Notes: a model not told the origin generated them from the letters alone. Shown: positions 1 to 8,703, counted from the stretch's first letter. The stretch is 64,000 bases of DNA from Flavobacterium bizetiae (GCF_902804475.1 NZ_CADCSU010000160.1:1-64000), one strand, 5' to 3'. Numbers and translations are program-made.

Positions 1-231
1 TTTCTGATGTTATTTTTTAAGTAAAGAATTCCTCAAAACAAATTATCTCCTTTGAGTTCCTAAATCCAAAAGACTTTTTATGTCCTTTTTTATATGTTAA
101 AATTAATGTGATAATCTAAAAACTATATCTTATTTTTGTACTACAAAATTACGTTTTTGCTAATAAGTCATTATTGATGAATTTGACAATCAGCGTAACA
201 TTCAAAAAAACAATAAAACTATTATTAATTT

Positions 232-1330
232 ATGACAACTACCGAACAAATAAAAGGTATTGTGGAGCGCCTTGGTGCGTTGAGGAGGTATCTTTGACGT
301 CGATGCCAAACTAATTGAAATTGCCAACGAAGAAGAAAAAACCTTCGCACCAGACTTCTGGAACAATGCAAAAGAAGCTGAGGTTATTGTAAAAAACCTT
401 CGAAACAAGAAAAAATGGATCGAAGATTATAACAAAGCCATCGAACTTACAGATGAATTGCAGCTTGCCTATGATTTTTATAAAGAAGGGGAACTTTCTG
501 CAGAAGAATTAGACGAGCATTATAACATTACTCAAACGCATATCGAGAACATCGAGTTCAAAAACATGCTTTCTGACGAAGGAGACAGCCTAAGTGCCGT
601 AGTACAAATTACTGCAGGTGCCGGCGGAACCGAAAGTTGCGACTGGGCAGGAATGTTGATGCGTATGTATATGATGTGGGGCGAAAGTTATGGCTACAAA
701 ATAAAAGAGTTGAACTTTCAGGCTGGCGAGGTTGCCGGAATCAAAACGGTTACGCTTGAGTTTGAGGGCGATTATTCTTTTGGATATTTAAAAGGAGAAA
801 ACGGTGTACATCGTTTGGTTCGAATCTCTCCTTTTGATAGCAATGCCAAACGTCATACCTCGTTTGCATCTGTTTATGTTTATCCGCTTGTTGATGATAG
901 TATCGAAATTGACATTAATCCTGCCGATATCGAAATCACAACTTCTCGTTCTAGTGGAGCCGGAGGACAAAATGTAAATAAGGTTGAAACCAAAGTACAA
1001 TTGGTACACAAACCAACTGGAATTCAGATTCAATGTTCTGAAACAAGATCTCAGCAAGACAACAGACAGCGTGCCATGCAAATGTTACGTTCGCAATTGT
1101 ATGAAATTGAGTTAAAGAAACAACAAGCACAACGTGCCGATATTGAAGCCGGAAAAATGAAAATTGAATGGGGTTCGCAAATACGTAATTATGTAATGCA
1201 ACCTTACAAATTAGTAAAAGATGTTCGTACCGGTTATGAAACCAGCGATGTCGATGGCGTTATGAACGGAAATATTGATCCTTTCCTAAAGGCATTCTTA
1301 ATGATGATGGGGCAAAAAGAGGAAGAATAA
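232..1330 (+). CDS. prfB: Peptide chain release factor 2, with programmed +1 frameshift
   Basis: RF2 recognises UGA and UAA stop codons and triggers release of the finished protein on the ribosome. Translation starts at ATG 232 and reads 21 codons to an in-frame TGA at 295-297. A +1 slip on CTT (292-294) resumes at GAC 296, giving 365 residues, the usual RF2 length. The stop-recognition tripeptide SPF is at about residues 199-201 and the catalytic GGQ at about 244-246. Without the shift only a 21-residue peptide is made, so the gene must be annotated as join(232..294,296..1330). The frameshift gives autoregulation: low RF2 lets the ribosome pause at TGA and shift. A -7-like box TATTTTTG lies at 131-138. 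msrB follows 81 bases downstream. Confidence 0.97.
283..298 (+). promoter_or_regulatory. prfB programmed +1 frameshift site
   Basis: The sequence AGGAGGTATCTTTGAC carries all elements of the classical RF2 recoding site: an internal Shine-Dalgarno-like AGGAGG (283-288), three bases of spacer, the slippery CTT codon, the TGA stop and a following C that weakens termination. The spacing is the same as in the E. coli site. It is one of very few strong SD-like sequences in this window, where gene starts generally lack one. Confidence 0.95.
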
Positions 1331-1411
1331 TTTTTTTAGTCGCAGTCGGCTGCATTAAAATCTGCGAATACTGAGACTGAAAACCGGGACTAAAAACTAA
1401 ATATAAAAGTT

Positions 1412-1858
1412 ATGATCAAATGGGCAGATATAATTCGTTTTACGAATAAGGGAAATCCAACTCCTGATAACAGAGTGGAAAAAACACCGGAAGAATGGAA
1501 ACAGCTTTTAACACCCGAAGAATTTCAGGTAGCACGATTAAAAGGTACTGAAAGATCTTTTAGTTCTGAGCTTTGCAGTTTATTCGATCCGGGAATTTAC
1601 GAATGTAAATGTTGTGGTACTTTGCTTTTTGATGCAAGCGAAAAATTTGAATCAGGAACAGGCTGGCCATCTTTTACACAACCATTAAAAGAAAATGCTA
1701 TTGCTTATCATGCAGACAAATCATACGGAATGATTCGTGTTGAGGTCGTTTGCAATACTTGCGACGCACATTTAGGACACGTTTTTCCTGATGGTCCGGA
1801 ACCAAGTGGTTTGCGTTATTGCATCAATGCTATTTCTCTTTCTAAAGTAAAAGAATAA
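1412..1858 (+). CDS. msrB: Peptide-methionine (R)-S-oxide reductase
   Basis: MsrB reduces the R form of methionine sulfoxide in oxidised proteins back to methionine. The 148-residue protein has the whole SelR/MsrB fold. Two zinc-binding CxxC pairs are at about C65/C68 and C114/C117, the GTGWPSF substrate motif is near 82-88, and the catalytic cysteine is in RYCINA at about C137. C55 in the ELCSLF stretch could be the resolving cysteine. There is no signal peptide, so it should be cytoplasmic. It lies 81 bases after prfB and ends just before a hairpin terminator. Confidence 0.95.
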   Translation: MIKWADIIRFTNKGNPTPDNRVEKTPEEWKQLLTPEEFQVARLKGTERSFSSELCSLFDPGIYECKCCGTLLFDASEKFESGTGWPSFTQPLKENAIAYHADKSYGMIRVEVVCNTCDAHLGHVFPDGPEPSGLRYCINAISLSKVKE

Positions 1859-1866
1859 AAAAATCT

Positions 1867-1905
1867 AAAAGCGATTCCTTCTTTAAAAGCAGCGAATCGC
1901 TTTTT
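1867..1905 (+). terminator. Rho-independent terminator after msrB
   Basis: An 11-bp perfect stem (1867-1877 with 1894-1904, core GCGATTC/GAATCGC) is followed directly by a T run. It starts 9 bases after the msrB stop codon. Confidence 0.85.
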
Positions 1906-2487
1906 AATTTTAATTTCATTCAAAAGATGAAAAAATAGTTTCTAAATGAACTTTAAAACAAAACCAATTTTTTACAAAAGAAAGATTTAACTTACTAATT
2001 ATCTTGTTCTATAAAACTTAGCATTAAAAAATCATCCAAAAGAATAAAATTTAAAATCTGATTTTCGTTATTATTCATTACGTAACTATCAAATCATTCA
2101 AAAAAAGACAACTCCTTATAAGCCTATTAAAAACCTACAAAATATCGCGATGCTTTTACAGCCACTTGCAATGCCAATTTAAGTAGTAAAAAAATCAAAA
2201 TTAATTGATTTAAAACAAGATAGCTTTGTAGTAATTGATAAAAATCAGAAGGTTGAATTGCAAACAAATTGATACTTTAAAACCTACAAATAATCAAAGG
2301 CAAAAACCAAAGCAGCAACTTATAATTCAAAAACAATCAAAAAATTAATAGATTTTATGTTAAAATTGTAATATTTAAACTATTATTTAAAATACTATTT
2401 AAAAAACTTCAAAATAAGATTAGGTAATTTAAATCTAATTGATTTTATTTGGTGCGAAATAACCCCTAAAACAATTAAAATCATTCG
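1906..2487. other. Long AT-rich intergenic region, possible decayed coding remnant
   Basis: This stretch of about 580 bases has no intact gene. One plus-strand frame around 2140-2275 reads as protein-like text (approximately LLQPLAMPI, stop, then SKLIDLKQDSFVVIDKNQKV followed by another stop). That would fit a gene remnant eroded by stops, but the resemblance is too short to name a family. The rest is strongly AT-rich, with no hairpin or promoter that stands out. The last part must hold the lpxD promoter. Confidence 0.35.
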
Positions 2488-3486
2488 ATGAAATCCTATT
2501 CAATCCAAGAAATTAATGAAGTTATTAATGGCGTAATTTACGGCACAACTTCGCAAAGCATCACAGCAACAGAACAATTAGAAAAAGCTTCCACTTCTGA
2601 AATTTCTTTTATAGGAAATAAAAAATATGAAAAATTTTGGGAAGCATCAAAAGCTTCAGTTGCAGTTGTTAACGAAGACATTTCAATTGAACCTGGAGAT
2701 AATCGTGCTTTTATTAAAGTAAAAAATGCTGATTTGGCAATGTCTCAAATTTTGGCGCTTTTTGCTCCTCCTACTCCAATATTTCGTAACAATATCCATA
2801 AATCAGCAACGGTTGATGAAACGGCTATTATTGGTGAAGGTGCCAGAATTGGTGCTGGTTGTTATATTGGTCCAAAAGTTGAAATTGGTGCAAATGCAAC
2901 TATTTATCCAAACGTTACTATTTTAGACGAATCTACTATTGGTAAAAATACTATTATCTGGTCTGGAACAGTAGTTCGTGAACGTTGTCATATCGGTAGT
3001 GATTGTATCATTCACCCAAATGCAACAATTGGTGCTGATGGTTTCGGATTTCGTCCTTGTAGTGAAAAAGGATTGGTTAAAATTCCACAAATTGGAAATG
3101 TAATTATTGGAAACGGAGTCGAAATTGGAGCAAATTCTTGTGTTGACCGCGGAAAATTTAGTTCTACAATACTTGGAGACGGTTGTAAAATTGACAACTT
3201 AGTACAAATTGGACATAATAGTAAATTAGGTAAATTTTGTATTATGGCCGGAAATAGTGGTTTAGCTGGTTCTGTAACATTAGGAAACGGTGTTATCATA
3301 GGCGGAAGTGCTTCTATAAAAGATCATACTACAATTGGCGATGGTGCTATTGTTGGTGCTGGTTCTGGTGTAGTTGGCGATGTTCCTGCCGGAAAAACAA
3401 TGTTAGGATATCCTGCTGTAGAAGCTCGTGATGCCTTAAAACAATGGGCAATTCTAAAAAGAATGGTTTGCGATTCTAAAAAATAA
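2488..3486 (+). CDS. lpxD: UDP-3-O-acylglucosamine N-acyltransferase (LpxD family)
   Basis: LpxD moves a hydroxyacyl chain from acyl carrier protein to the 2-amino group of UDP-3-O-acyl-glucosamine in lipid A synthesis. The 332-residue protein has the N-terminal uridine-binding domain (about 1-100), left-handed hexapeptide repeats (about 105-310) and a short helical tail. The GADGFGFRP motif is at about 182-190 and the likely catalytic histidine is H243 in the IGHN stretch. The gene stands alone here, without the lpxC/fabZ, lpxA and efp neighbours that usually accompany the main lpxD in this group. It could therefore be a second copy with a different acyl or sugar specificity. Confidence 0.85.
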   Translation: MKSYSIQEINEVINGVIYGTTSQSITATEQLEKASTSEISFIGNKKYEKFWEASKASVAVVNEDISIEPGDNRAFIKVKNADLAMSQILALFAPPTPIFRNNIHKSATVDETAIIGEGARIGAGCYIGPKVEIGANATIYPNVTILDESTIGKNTIIWSGTVVRERCHIGSDCIIHPNATIGADGFGFRPCSEKGLVKIPQIGNVIIGNGVEIGANSCVDRGKFSSTILGDGCKIDNLVQIGHNSKLGKFCIMAGNSGLAGSVTLGNGVIIGGSASIKDHTTIGDGAIVGAGSGVVGDVPAGKTMLGYPAVEARDALKQWAILKRMVCDSKK

Positions 3487-3505
3487 AATACCACATATAA
3501 TATAT

Positions 3506-3536
3506 AAAAAAACAGAAGCTAGCTTCTGTTTTTTTG
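3506..3536. terminator. Bidirectional terminator between lpxD and the convergent small operon
   Basis: A near-perfect palindrome (ACAGAAGCT mirrored as AGCTTCTGT) is flanked by A and T runs on both sides. It can stop transcription from lpxD on the plus strand and from the minus-strand operon ending at 3539. Confidence 0.85.
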
Positions 3537-3538
3537 TT

Positions 3539-3745
3539 TTACAAGACTTCGCACTCAAAGCCCACGACTTTCATTAAAAAAATCACTTTTTCGATAATAT
3601 TGTCCTTACATTCAAATCGAAGAATATTATCACAATCTTCCAGATCAAAATTCCATTTAGAATTAGGAAATAACTGATTCAGTTTAGGCGTTATCTTTTT
3701 TACTTTTGATATACTATCAACATTTGTTTTAAATACAAAAATCAT
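3539..3745 (-). CDS. Small HMA-like ferredoxin-fold protein without metal site
   Basis: A 68-residue cytoplasmic protein with an alternating beta/alpha pattern that suggests the ferredoxin-like fold of heavy-metal-associated domains. The CxxC metal motif is missing: the only cysteines are scattered in the second half. It is the last gene of a three-gene minus-strand operon, starting 5 bases after the stop of the DUF3817 gene. The start at 3745 is supported by that spacing. The function is not recognised. The operon's probable TetR operator suggests a response to an unknown ligand. Confidence 0.7.
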   Translation of the reverse strand: MIFVFKTNVDSISKVKKITPKLNQLFPNSKWNFDLEDCDNILRFECKDNIIEKVIFLMKVVGFECEVL

Positions 3746-3750
3746 AGTGC

Positions 3751-4062
3751 TTACTGGTTTTTAATTTTACTTAAAATTTTAGAATCAATGTAAAAAGTTC
3801 CAAACGGAATTATACACGCCAAAAGTACTTTCCAGGTTGTATCTTTAAACTTCCAGTTCTGTTCTACTCCAACACTTAGCGTATTAAAAATAAAAAGCAG
3901 AAATAAAGCACCATGAACCGTTCCGATGGGTCTTGTCAAAAAAGGCATTTCGAAGACATATTTCATAGGCATGGCAATAAAAAGTAAAATCAAAAGAGAA
4001 GTTCCTTCAAGAAATCCAATAATTCGTAATCGTCCGGTATTTGTTTGTAGTAAGTTTTTCAT
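3751..4062 (-). CDS. DUF3817 small membrane protein
   Basis: A 103-residue inner-membrane protein with about three hydrophobic helices. The N-terminal RIIGFLEGTSLLILLFIAMP region and the PIGTVHG motif near the middle are typical of the DUF3817 (YdzA-like) family, whose function is unknown. It lies in an operon between a four-helix membrane protein (2-base gap) and a small HMA-like protein (5-base gap). No enzyme residues stand out. Confidence 0.85.
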   Translation of the reverse strand: MKNLLQTNTGRLRIIGFLEGTSLLILLFIAMPMKYVFEMPFLTRPIGTVHGALFLLFIFNTLSVGVEQNWKFKDTTWKVLLACIIPFGTFYIDSKILSKIKNQ

Positions 4063-4064
4063 AA

Positions 4065-4523
4065 TTATCTAAAATAAGGTCGGTTTGCAAGAAATGAAAA
4101 TGGCCAGGGAATTGCTATAAAAATGATTAGTAAGGCGATAGAAAACCAAACTAACATGGTTTTAAATTTATCGCGATCACTTTCTTTTCTTTTTGCCAAA
4201 GCGGAACCAATTGTTATTAGAACAATCGAAACCAGCATTAATAAAATGTGGATCAATCCAAAAAAAACGGCATCAATATTTTGAATAGCTGTTGCAAAAT
4301 TTGCCCAGAAGTATTTCACAATCGGACTTTGCACATAAATCAATATTCCAAAAATCAACTGAATATGGGCAATAGTTGCTGTCCAGTGCCGTATTAAATT
4401 ATCTTTTTTGGTAAAGGAGAGTTGCAAAGAATATCCGCGATAAGCTATAAAAATAGAATACAATAAACTTCCCAAAACAAACCATCGTAGTATCGAATGG
4501 CAAAATAATAGCGTAGTATACAT
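4065..4523 (-). CDS. Four-helix membrane protein, first gene of a TetR-linked operon
   Basis: A 152-residue integral membrane protein with four hydrophobic segments (about 5-27, 48-66, 80-105, 122-145). Histidines lie in or near helices (HSILRW, HWTATIAHIQ, LIHILLML), which is reminiscent of small haem- or quinone-binding membrane proteins, but no family is clearly recognised. The start at 4523 lies about 20 bases downstream of a perfect -7 box (4546-4553). A 20-bp palindrome immediately upstream of that box is the likely TetR operator. It heads a three-gene operon. Confidence 0.75.
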   Translation of the reverse strand: MYTTLLFCHSILRWFVLGSLLYSIFIAYRGYSLQLSFTKKDNLIRHWTATIAHIQLIFGILIYVQSPIVKYFWANFATAIQNIDAVFFGLIHILLMLVSIVLITIGSALAKRKESDRDKFKTMLVWFSIALLIIFIAIPWPFSFLANRPYFR

Positions 4524-4545
4524 TGTTTAAAAAATTAAGACAATG

Positions 4546-4553
4546 CAAATATA
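4546..4553 (-). promoter_or_regulatory. -7 promoter box of the 4523-3539 operon
   Basis: On the minus strand this reads TATATTTG, a perfect TAnnTTTG element, about 23 bases upstream of the first start codon. Confidence 0.7.
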
Positions 4554-4560
4554 TTTAAAA

Positions 4561-4580
4561 AACATACTAATTAGTATGTT
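4561..4580. promoter_or_regulatory. Probable TetR operator O1
   Basis: A perfect 20-bp palindrome with the core ATACTAATTAGTAT. Its centre is 21 bp upstream of the centre of the -7 box at 4546-4553, so it covers the promoter spacer, where a bound repressor would block RNA polymerase. A near copy (ATACTAATTGGTAT) lies just upstream of the tetR start at 5191-5204. Confidence 0.8.
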
Positions 4581-4594
4581 TTTATTTTTAAAAT

Positions 4595-5185
4595 TTACTT
4601 CAAATTATCCAGATAACTTCTAAGCTCTTTTAAATAAACAAGATAGCAGGAATTATTATCCTGAACTTTTCCAAAATTTCGTATTCCCCAATATCCTGAC
4701 ATCATAAAAAAAGCAACTTGTTCTCCATTAACCTCTTTTTTAATCAAACCGGATTGCTGTGCATTCAGAATCACTTTCTCGATAGTTTGCTTCCACTGAT
4801 TAATCAATTCTAACAAAGCCTCACTAAACTGATTATTCCACGGTGTCATTTCCTGAGTTAAATTTCCAACCGGGCAGCCATATTTTACCTGCAAAAAAGG
4901 ATCTTCAAGAAGTAAATGCGAAATCATATTGTACAAATCATCAATAGGATTGAGCGAGTTTTCGATAGGTTTTATAAAACTTTCCAGCATTGTTGGCTTT
5001 AGAATTTCTTCAATAATAGCAACTCCCATTTCGTCTTTGGTCTTAAAATGGTAATAAAATGCGCCTTTTGTAACTTTTGTAGTCGCTATAATATCATCAA
5101 TGCTTGTTGTTTGATATCCTTTAGAATAAATTAATTCAAAGGCTTTCTGAAGAATTGTAAATCGTGTATTGGCAGCTTTAGACAT
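4595..5185 (-). CDS. TetR/AcrR family transcriptional repressor
   Basis: A 196-residue regulator. The N-terminal helix-turn-helix (about 8-55) is canonical, with the KGAFYYHFKTKDEM recognition and brace region. The C-terminal ligand domain carries a CPVGNLTQE motif, seen in LmrA/YxaF-like members. Identical half-sites in front of its own start (5191-5204) and in front of the neighbouring membrane-protein operon (4561-4580) suggest it represses both. The ligand is unknown; small hydrophobic compounds are usual for this family. Confidence 0.9.
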   Translation of the reverse strand: MSKAANTRFTILQKAFELIYSKGYQTTSIDDIIATTKVTKGAFYYHFKTKDEMGVAIIEEILKPTMLESFIKPIENSLNPIDDLYNMISHLLLEDPFLQVKYGCPVGNLTQEMTPWNNQFSEALLELINQWKQTIEKVILNAQQSGLIKKEVNGEQVAFFMMSGYWGIRNFGKVQDNNSCYLVYLKELRSYLDNLK

Positions 5186-5190
5186 AAAAA

Positions 5191-5204
5191 ATACTAATTG
5201 GTAT
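5191..5204. promoter_or_regulatory. Probable TetR operator O2 (autoregulation)
   Basis: ATACTAATTGGTAT differs from the core of O1 by one base. It sits 5 bases upstream of the tetR start codon and just downstream of a weak -7 box (TAATTTG on the minus strand, 5212-5218), so it overlaps the transcription start region. Confidence 0.75.
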
Positions 5205-5438
5205 GAACTGGCAAATTAACGCAAAAATTATCATTTAATGCCAATTTTGCTTTCTCCGAATCCATCAGTAAGACTTGGATTTAAGAAATCTATAAATTGA
5301 TTATTTCTCACTAAACCTTTATTATTTTTAAAATATCACTAATTACTTTTTATTATATCTAAGAAAACATTTTATTATGTAGGTTTCAATTGATTTTGTA
5401 AATTAGCCAACACTATTTTGTAAAAACCACAATATACC

Positions 5439-7067
5439 ATGGATTTAAACTTCAATAAAAACGAAGATCACAATAAACTATTACTTTCTGACTTAAAACA
5501 AAGATTTGCAAAAGTAAAATTAGGCGGAGGCGAAAAACGTATAGAAAAATTACATGCCGAAGGAAAAATGACAGCACGCGAGCGTATTGCTTATTTGCTT
5601 GATGAAGGTTCAAAAAGTATTGAAATCGGAGGATTTGTTGGAGACGGAATGTATGCTGAACATGGTGGATGCCCTTCTGGCGGTGTTGTTATTAAAATAG
5701 GATATATAAGAGGTAAACAATGTATTGTTGTTGCCAATGATGCTACTGTAAAAGCGGGCGCCTGGTTTCCTATTACCGGCAAGAAAAATCTTCGTGCACA
5801 GGAAATCGCCATGGAAAACAGATTACCCATTATTTATCTGGTGGATAGCGCAGGTGTTTACCTGCCTCTTCAAGACGAAATCTTCCCGGATAAAGAACAC
5901 TTTGGCCGAATCTTTAGAAACAATGCTCAAATGAGTAGTATGGGTATTACTCAAATTGCAGCTGTTATGGGCAGTTGTGTTGCCGGAGGAGCTTACTTGC
6001 CTATTATGAGCGACGAAGCTTTGATTGTCGATAAAACCGGAAGTATTTTTCTTGCCGGAAGCTATCTCGTAAAAGCTGCAATTGGCGAAACTATCGATAA
6101 TGAAACTTTGGGTGGCGCGACAACTCATTGCGAAATTTCAGGCGTGACCGACTATAAAGCTAAAGATGATAAAGATGCTCTTGATAAAATAAAAAATATA
6201 GTAGATAAAATAGGCGATTATGATAAAGCGGGCTATAGCCGAATCAAATCTGAAAAACCTGCCTTAGATCCCGCAGCTATTTATGGAATTTTACCAAAAG
6301 CGAGAAACGAACAATATGATATGATGGAAATCATCAATCGTCTGGTCGATAATTCAGAGTTTGAAGCCTATAAAGATGGTTACGGCCAAACGATTATTAC
6401 GGGTTATGCCAGAATCGATGGCTGGGCCGTAGGAATTGTAGCGAACCAAAGAAAAGTGGTTAAAACCAAAAAAGGGGAAATGCAATTTGGCGGTGTAATT
6501 TATTCTGACAGTGCTGATAAAGCAACCCGATTTATCGCGAATTGTAATCAGAAAAAAATTCCGTTGGTATTCGTACAGGACGTTACCGGTTTTATGGTAG
6601 GATCAAAATCTGAACATGGCGGTATTATAAAAGACGGTGCCAAAATGGTCAATGCTGTAAGTAATTCGGTTGTTCCAAAATTTACTGTAATAGTAGGTAA
6701 CTCTTATGGAGCAGGAAATTATGCCATGTGCGGAAAAGCATATGACCCGAGATTAATTTTTGCGTGGCCAAGTGCGGAACTTGCGGTGATGGGCGGAACT
6801 CAGGCTGCAAAAGTTTTAGCTCAAATTGAAGCTTCTTCGCTTAAAGCAAAAGGAGAAATCGTAGATGAAGCTAAAGAAGCTGAATTATTTAATAAGATCA
6901 AAGCAAGATATGATGAGCAAACTTCGCCTTATTACGCGGCTTCAAGATTATGGACAGATGCTATCATTGATCCTTTAGACACCCGTACCTGGATTTCTAT
7001 GGGAATCGAAGCTGCCAACCACGCTCCTATTCAAAAACAATTTAATTTAGGCGTTATTCAGGTTTAA
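5439..7067 (+). CDS. Acyl-CoA carboxylase carboxyltransferase (beta) subunit
   Basis: The protein transfers CO2 from carboxybiotin to an acyl-CoA. At 542 residues, with both the N and C carboxyltransferase halves (about 40-285 and 300-540), it matches the 3-methylcrotonyl/propionyl-CoA carboxylase beta family. The GGGAYLPIMSDEA-type and GSIFLAGSYLVKAAIGE stretches favour a methylcrotonyl-CoA-like or broad short-acyl enzyme over AccD. The biotin-carrying alpha subunit is not encoded nearby, so a partner must come from elsewhere. The gene is transcribed alone, from a TATTTTG-like box about 25 bases upstream. Exact substrate is uncertain; leucine breakdown is one possibility. Confidence 0.88.
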   Translation: MDLNFNKNEDHNKLLLSDLKQRFAKVKLGGGEKRIEKLHAEGKMTARERIAYLLDEGSKSIEIGGFVGDGMYAEHGGCPSGGVVIKIGYIRGKQCIVVANDATVKAGAWFPITGKKNLRAQEIAMENRLPIIYLVDSAGVYLPLQDEIFPDKEHFGRIFRNNAQMSSMGITQIAAVMGSCVAGGAYLPIMSDEALIVDKTGSIFLAGSYLVKAAIGETIDNETLGGATTHCEISGVTDYKAKDDKDALDKIKNIVDKIGDYDKAGYSRIKSEKPALDPAAIYGILPKARNEQYDMMEIINRLVDNSEFEAYKDGYGQTIITGYARIDGWAVGIVANQRKVVKTKKGEMQFGGVIYSDSADKATRFIANCNQKKIPLVFVQDVTGFMVGSKSEHGGIIKDGAKMVNAVSNSVVPKFTVIVGNSYGAGNYAMCGKAYDPRLIFAWPSAELAVMGGTQAAKVLAQIEASSLKAKGEIVDEAKEAELFNKIKARYDEQTSPYYAASRLWTDAIIDPLDTRTWISMGIEAANHAPIQKQFNLGVIQV

Positions 7068-7187
7068 GATTCCATAAACTTTCAAAATACGTTAAAAAAA
7101 TACAAAAATCTTACTTTCAAGCACTTATAATTAAATATCTCATCAAAAAGTAGTAACTTTAGATGTAATTTTTAATCACGTAGTATC

Positions 7188-7610
7188 ATGGAAAATGTAA
7201 AAAGTTTAAATAAGTGGGCAAACGCGCACACTTATTTACCGGTTGATTTAGTACGTATTGTTTTGGGGGTATTTTTATTTATGAAAGGGATTTCATTTGT
7301 AACGAACGTCCAGTATTTACATGATTTAATTTCTCCAATTGATCAATTTGGCGGCGGAATGTTTCTTTTACATTACATTGCACCCGCTCATATGATTGGT
7401 GGTATTATGATCTTCTTTGGATTACTAACCCGTTGGGCAATTGCGGCCCAGTTGCCCATATTATTTGGTGCAATACTTATTAATTTTATGGGGCACATGC
7501 ACTCAGAAAGCTTAATTCTGGCTATAGTGGTGCTGCTAGTTTGTGTTTTCTTCCTGTTTTACGGAAGCGGAAAACACTCTGCTGATTATTATTTCAAAAT
7601 GCAACAATAA
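7188..7610 (+). CDS. DoxX family membrane protein
   Basis: A 140-residue protein with four hydrophobic segments and the DoxX signature (DLVRIVLGVFLFMKG near the start, then MIGGIMIFFGLLTRWA in the middle). Family members are small inner-membrane proteins linked in some bacteria to thiol or quinone redox stress, but the reaction here is unknown. It is flanked by stand-alone genes; a weak TAACTTTA box is near 7155. Confidence 0.85.
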   Translation: MENVKSLNKWANAHTYLPVDLVRIVLGVFLFMKGISFVTNVQYLHDLISPIDQFGGGMFLLHYIAPAHMIGGIMIFFGLLTRWAIAAQLPILFGAILINFMGHMHSESLILAIVVLLVCVFFLFYGSGKHSADYYFKMQQ

Positions 7611-7727
7611 CTTCATTTATCCTCAATAGCCCTATTTAGTATTGAGGATAAATAATAACCCTACATTTAAAGTTAATTAATTCTTTAAAATTTCTTTAAT
7701 TGTATTTTATGAGTTAAATTCGCCCCC

Positions 7728-8075
7728 ATGAATTGGATTCGTAAGACCGTTATTTTTATATCACTTTTGATAATTGCTTTTTTTGCCACACAGGCAAACG
7801 AATCTGCTATTGAAATAATCGAAAGTCAAAAAACGGATACTAATTTCTCTATAGATCACGCCGATTCATTAGCATTTATACAACCTCAGGCAAGTTATCA
7901 ATTTGCAGCAAATATAAAATCAAACCCTTCTATCTTAACAAAATGGTTTGATTCTTTATTGATGGTGATTCCTCAGCACAAAGCCGTTCAATCAACATCA
8001 AACTTTGCGAATCAATTTGCAACTCAGAGCAAAAAAGTCCTTTTAATGCTCTACCCCTTCCATTTTTTCTGGTAG
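7728..8075 (+). CDS. Small exported or membrane-anchored protein, unknown
   Basis: A 115-residue protein with an N-terminal hydrophobic segment (about 7-20, VIFISLLIIAFFATQA) that looks like a signal peptide or anchor. The rest is polar and serine/glutamine-rich, ending in a hydrophobic LLMLYPFHFFW tail. No known domain is recognised. A box TAAATTCG at 7715-7722 gives a very short leader to the ATG at 7728. It may be restricted to Flavobacteriia. Confidence 0.65.
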   Translation: MNWIRKTVIFISLLIIAFFATQANESAIEIIESQKTDTNFSIDHADSLAFIQPQASYQFAANIKSNPSILTKWFDSLLMVIPQHKAVQSTSNFANQFATQSKKVLLMLYPFHFFW

Positions 8076-8182
8076 ACTTTTATGAAATTTAATTAAGGAA
8101 AAATCTTTTCCTGACCAATTGAGCTGTTTTCTATTCAGAAAGCGGTGTCATATTTCATAATAATTTACCCAATTTAAAATCA

Positions 8183-8659
8183 ATGGAAACAAGTGTAACC
8201 ATAATTGGTATTGTGATCGCGATCATAGTAGCCATACCCGTATATTTTTCAGCACGAACGAGCGCTGCAAGCAAATCAAAAATTTTAGGCATTAAAAAGA
8301 AATTCAGTCCAACCCACCCGGAGGATTTTGATTTAACTGAATCTCAAAGCAATAAGACACTTACAATAGATCAAAAAAACAGACGATTTATTTTGATGAA
8401 TTTCAATCCAAATCAACAAGAATCTACTTATGTAGACCTAAAAACTGTATCATCATGTAAATTAGTTTTAACCACTGAAGGACCTTCAGATACAATTGTA
8501 AAAATTGACTTTGAATTTCAGGATAAAGAAACTCCTAAAAAAATTACCATACCATTCTATGATTTTGATGATGACCGCATCAAACAAATAAGCGCTTATC
8601 AGGATCATCAGTTTGCAAAAAAATGGCTTAAAATCATCCAAGATTCTATTTCACGTTAA
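8183..8659 (+). CDS. Membrane-anchored protein of unknown function
   Basis: A 158-residue protein with one N-terminal helix (about 5-24, IIGIVIAIIVAIPVYFSART) and a cytoplasmic domain of mixed beta strands. The domain contains FILMNFNPNQQESTYVDLKTVSSCKLV, reminiscent of small PH-like or YxeA-type folds that display a residue for a self-assembly or sensor role. No family is firmly recognised. It is followed by a clear terminator, so it is monocistronic. Confidence 0.65.
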   Translation: METSVTIIGIVIAIIVAIPVYFSARTSAASKSKILGIKKKFSPTHPEDFDLTESQSNKTLTIDQKNRRFILMNFNPNQQESTYVDLKTVSSCKLVLTTEGPSDTIVKIDFEFQDKETPKKITIPFYDFDDDRIKQISAYQDHQFAKKWLKIIQDSISR

Positions 8660-8673
8660 TTATTTAATTCAGT

Positions 8674-8703
8674 AAAGAGGCTCCTAGTGAGTCTCTTTTT
8701 TTT
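8674..8703 (+). terminator. Rho-independent terminator
   Basis: A 10-bp stem with one G-T pair (8674-8683 with 8689-8698) is followed by a T run. It closes the 8183-8659 gene and lies just upstream of the hemN regulatory region. Confidence 0.85.

Noticed and set aside
1331..1411. Repeated AGTCGCAGTCGG / GACTGAAAACC text between prfB and msrB
   Set aside because: It is suggestive of a dispersed repeat, but no stable stem, constant period or second copy was found in the window.
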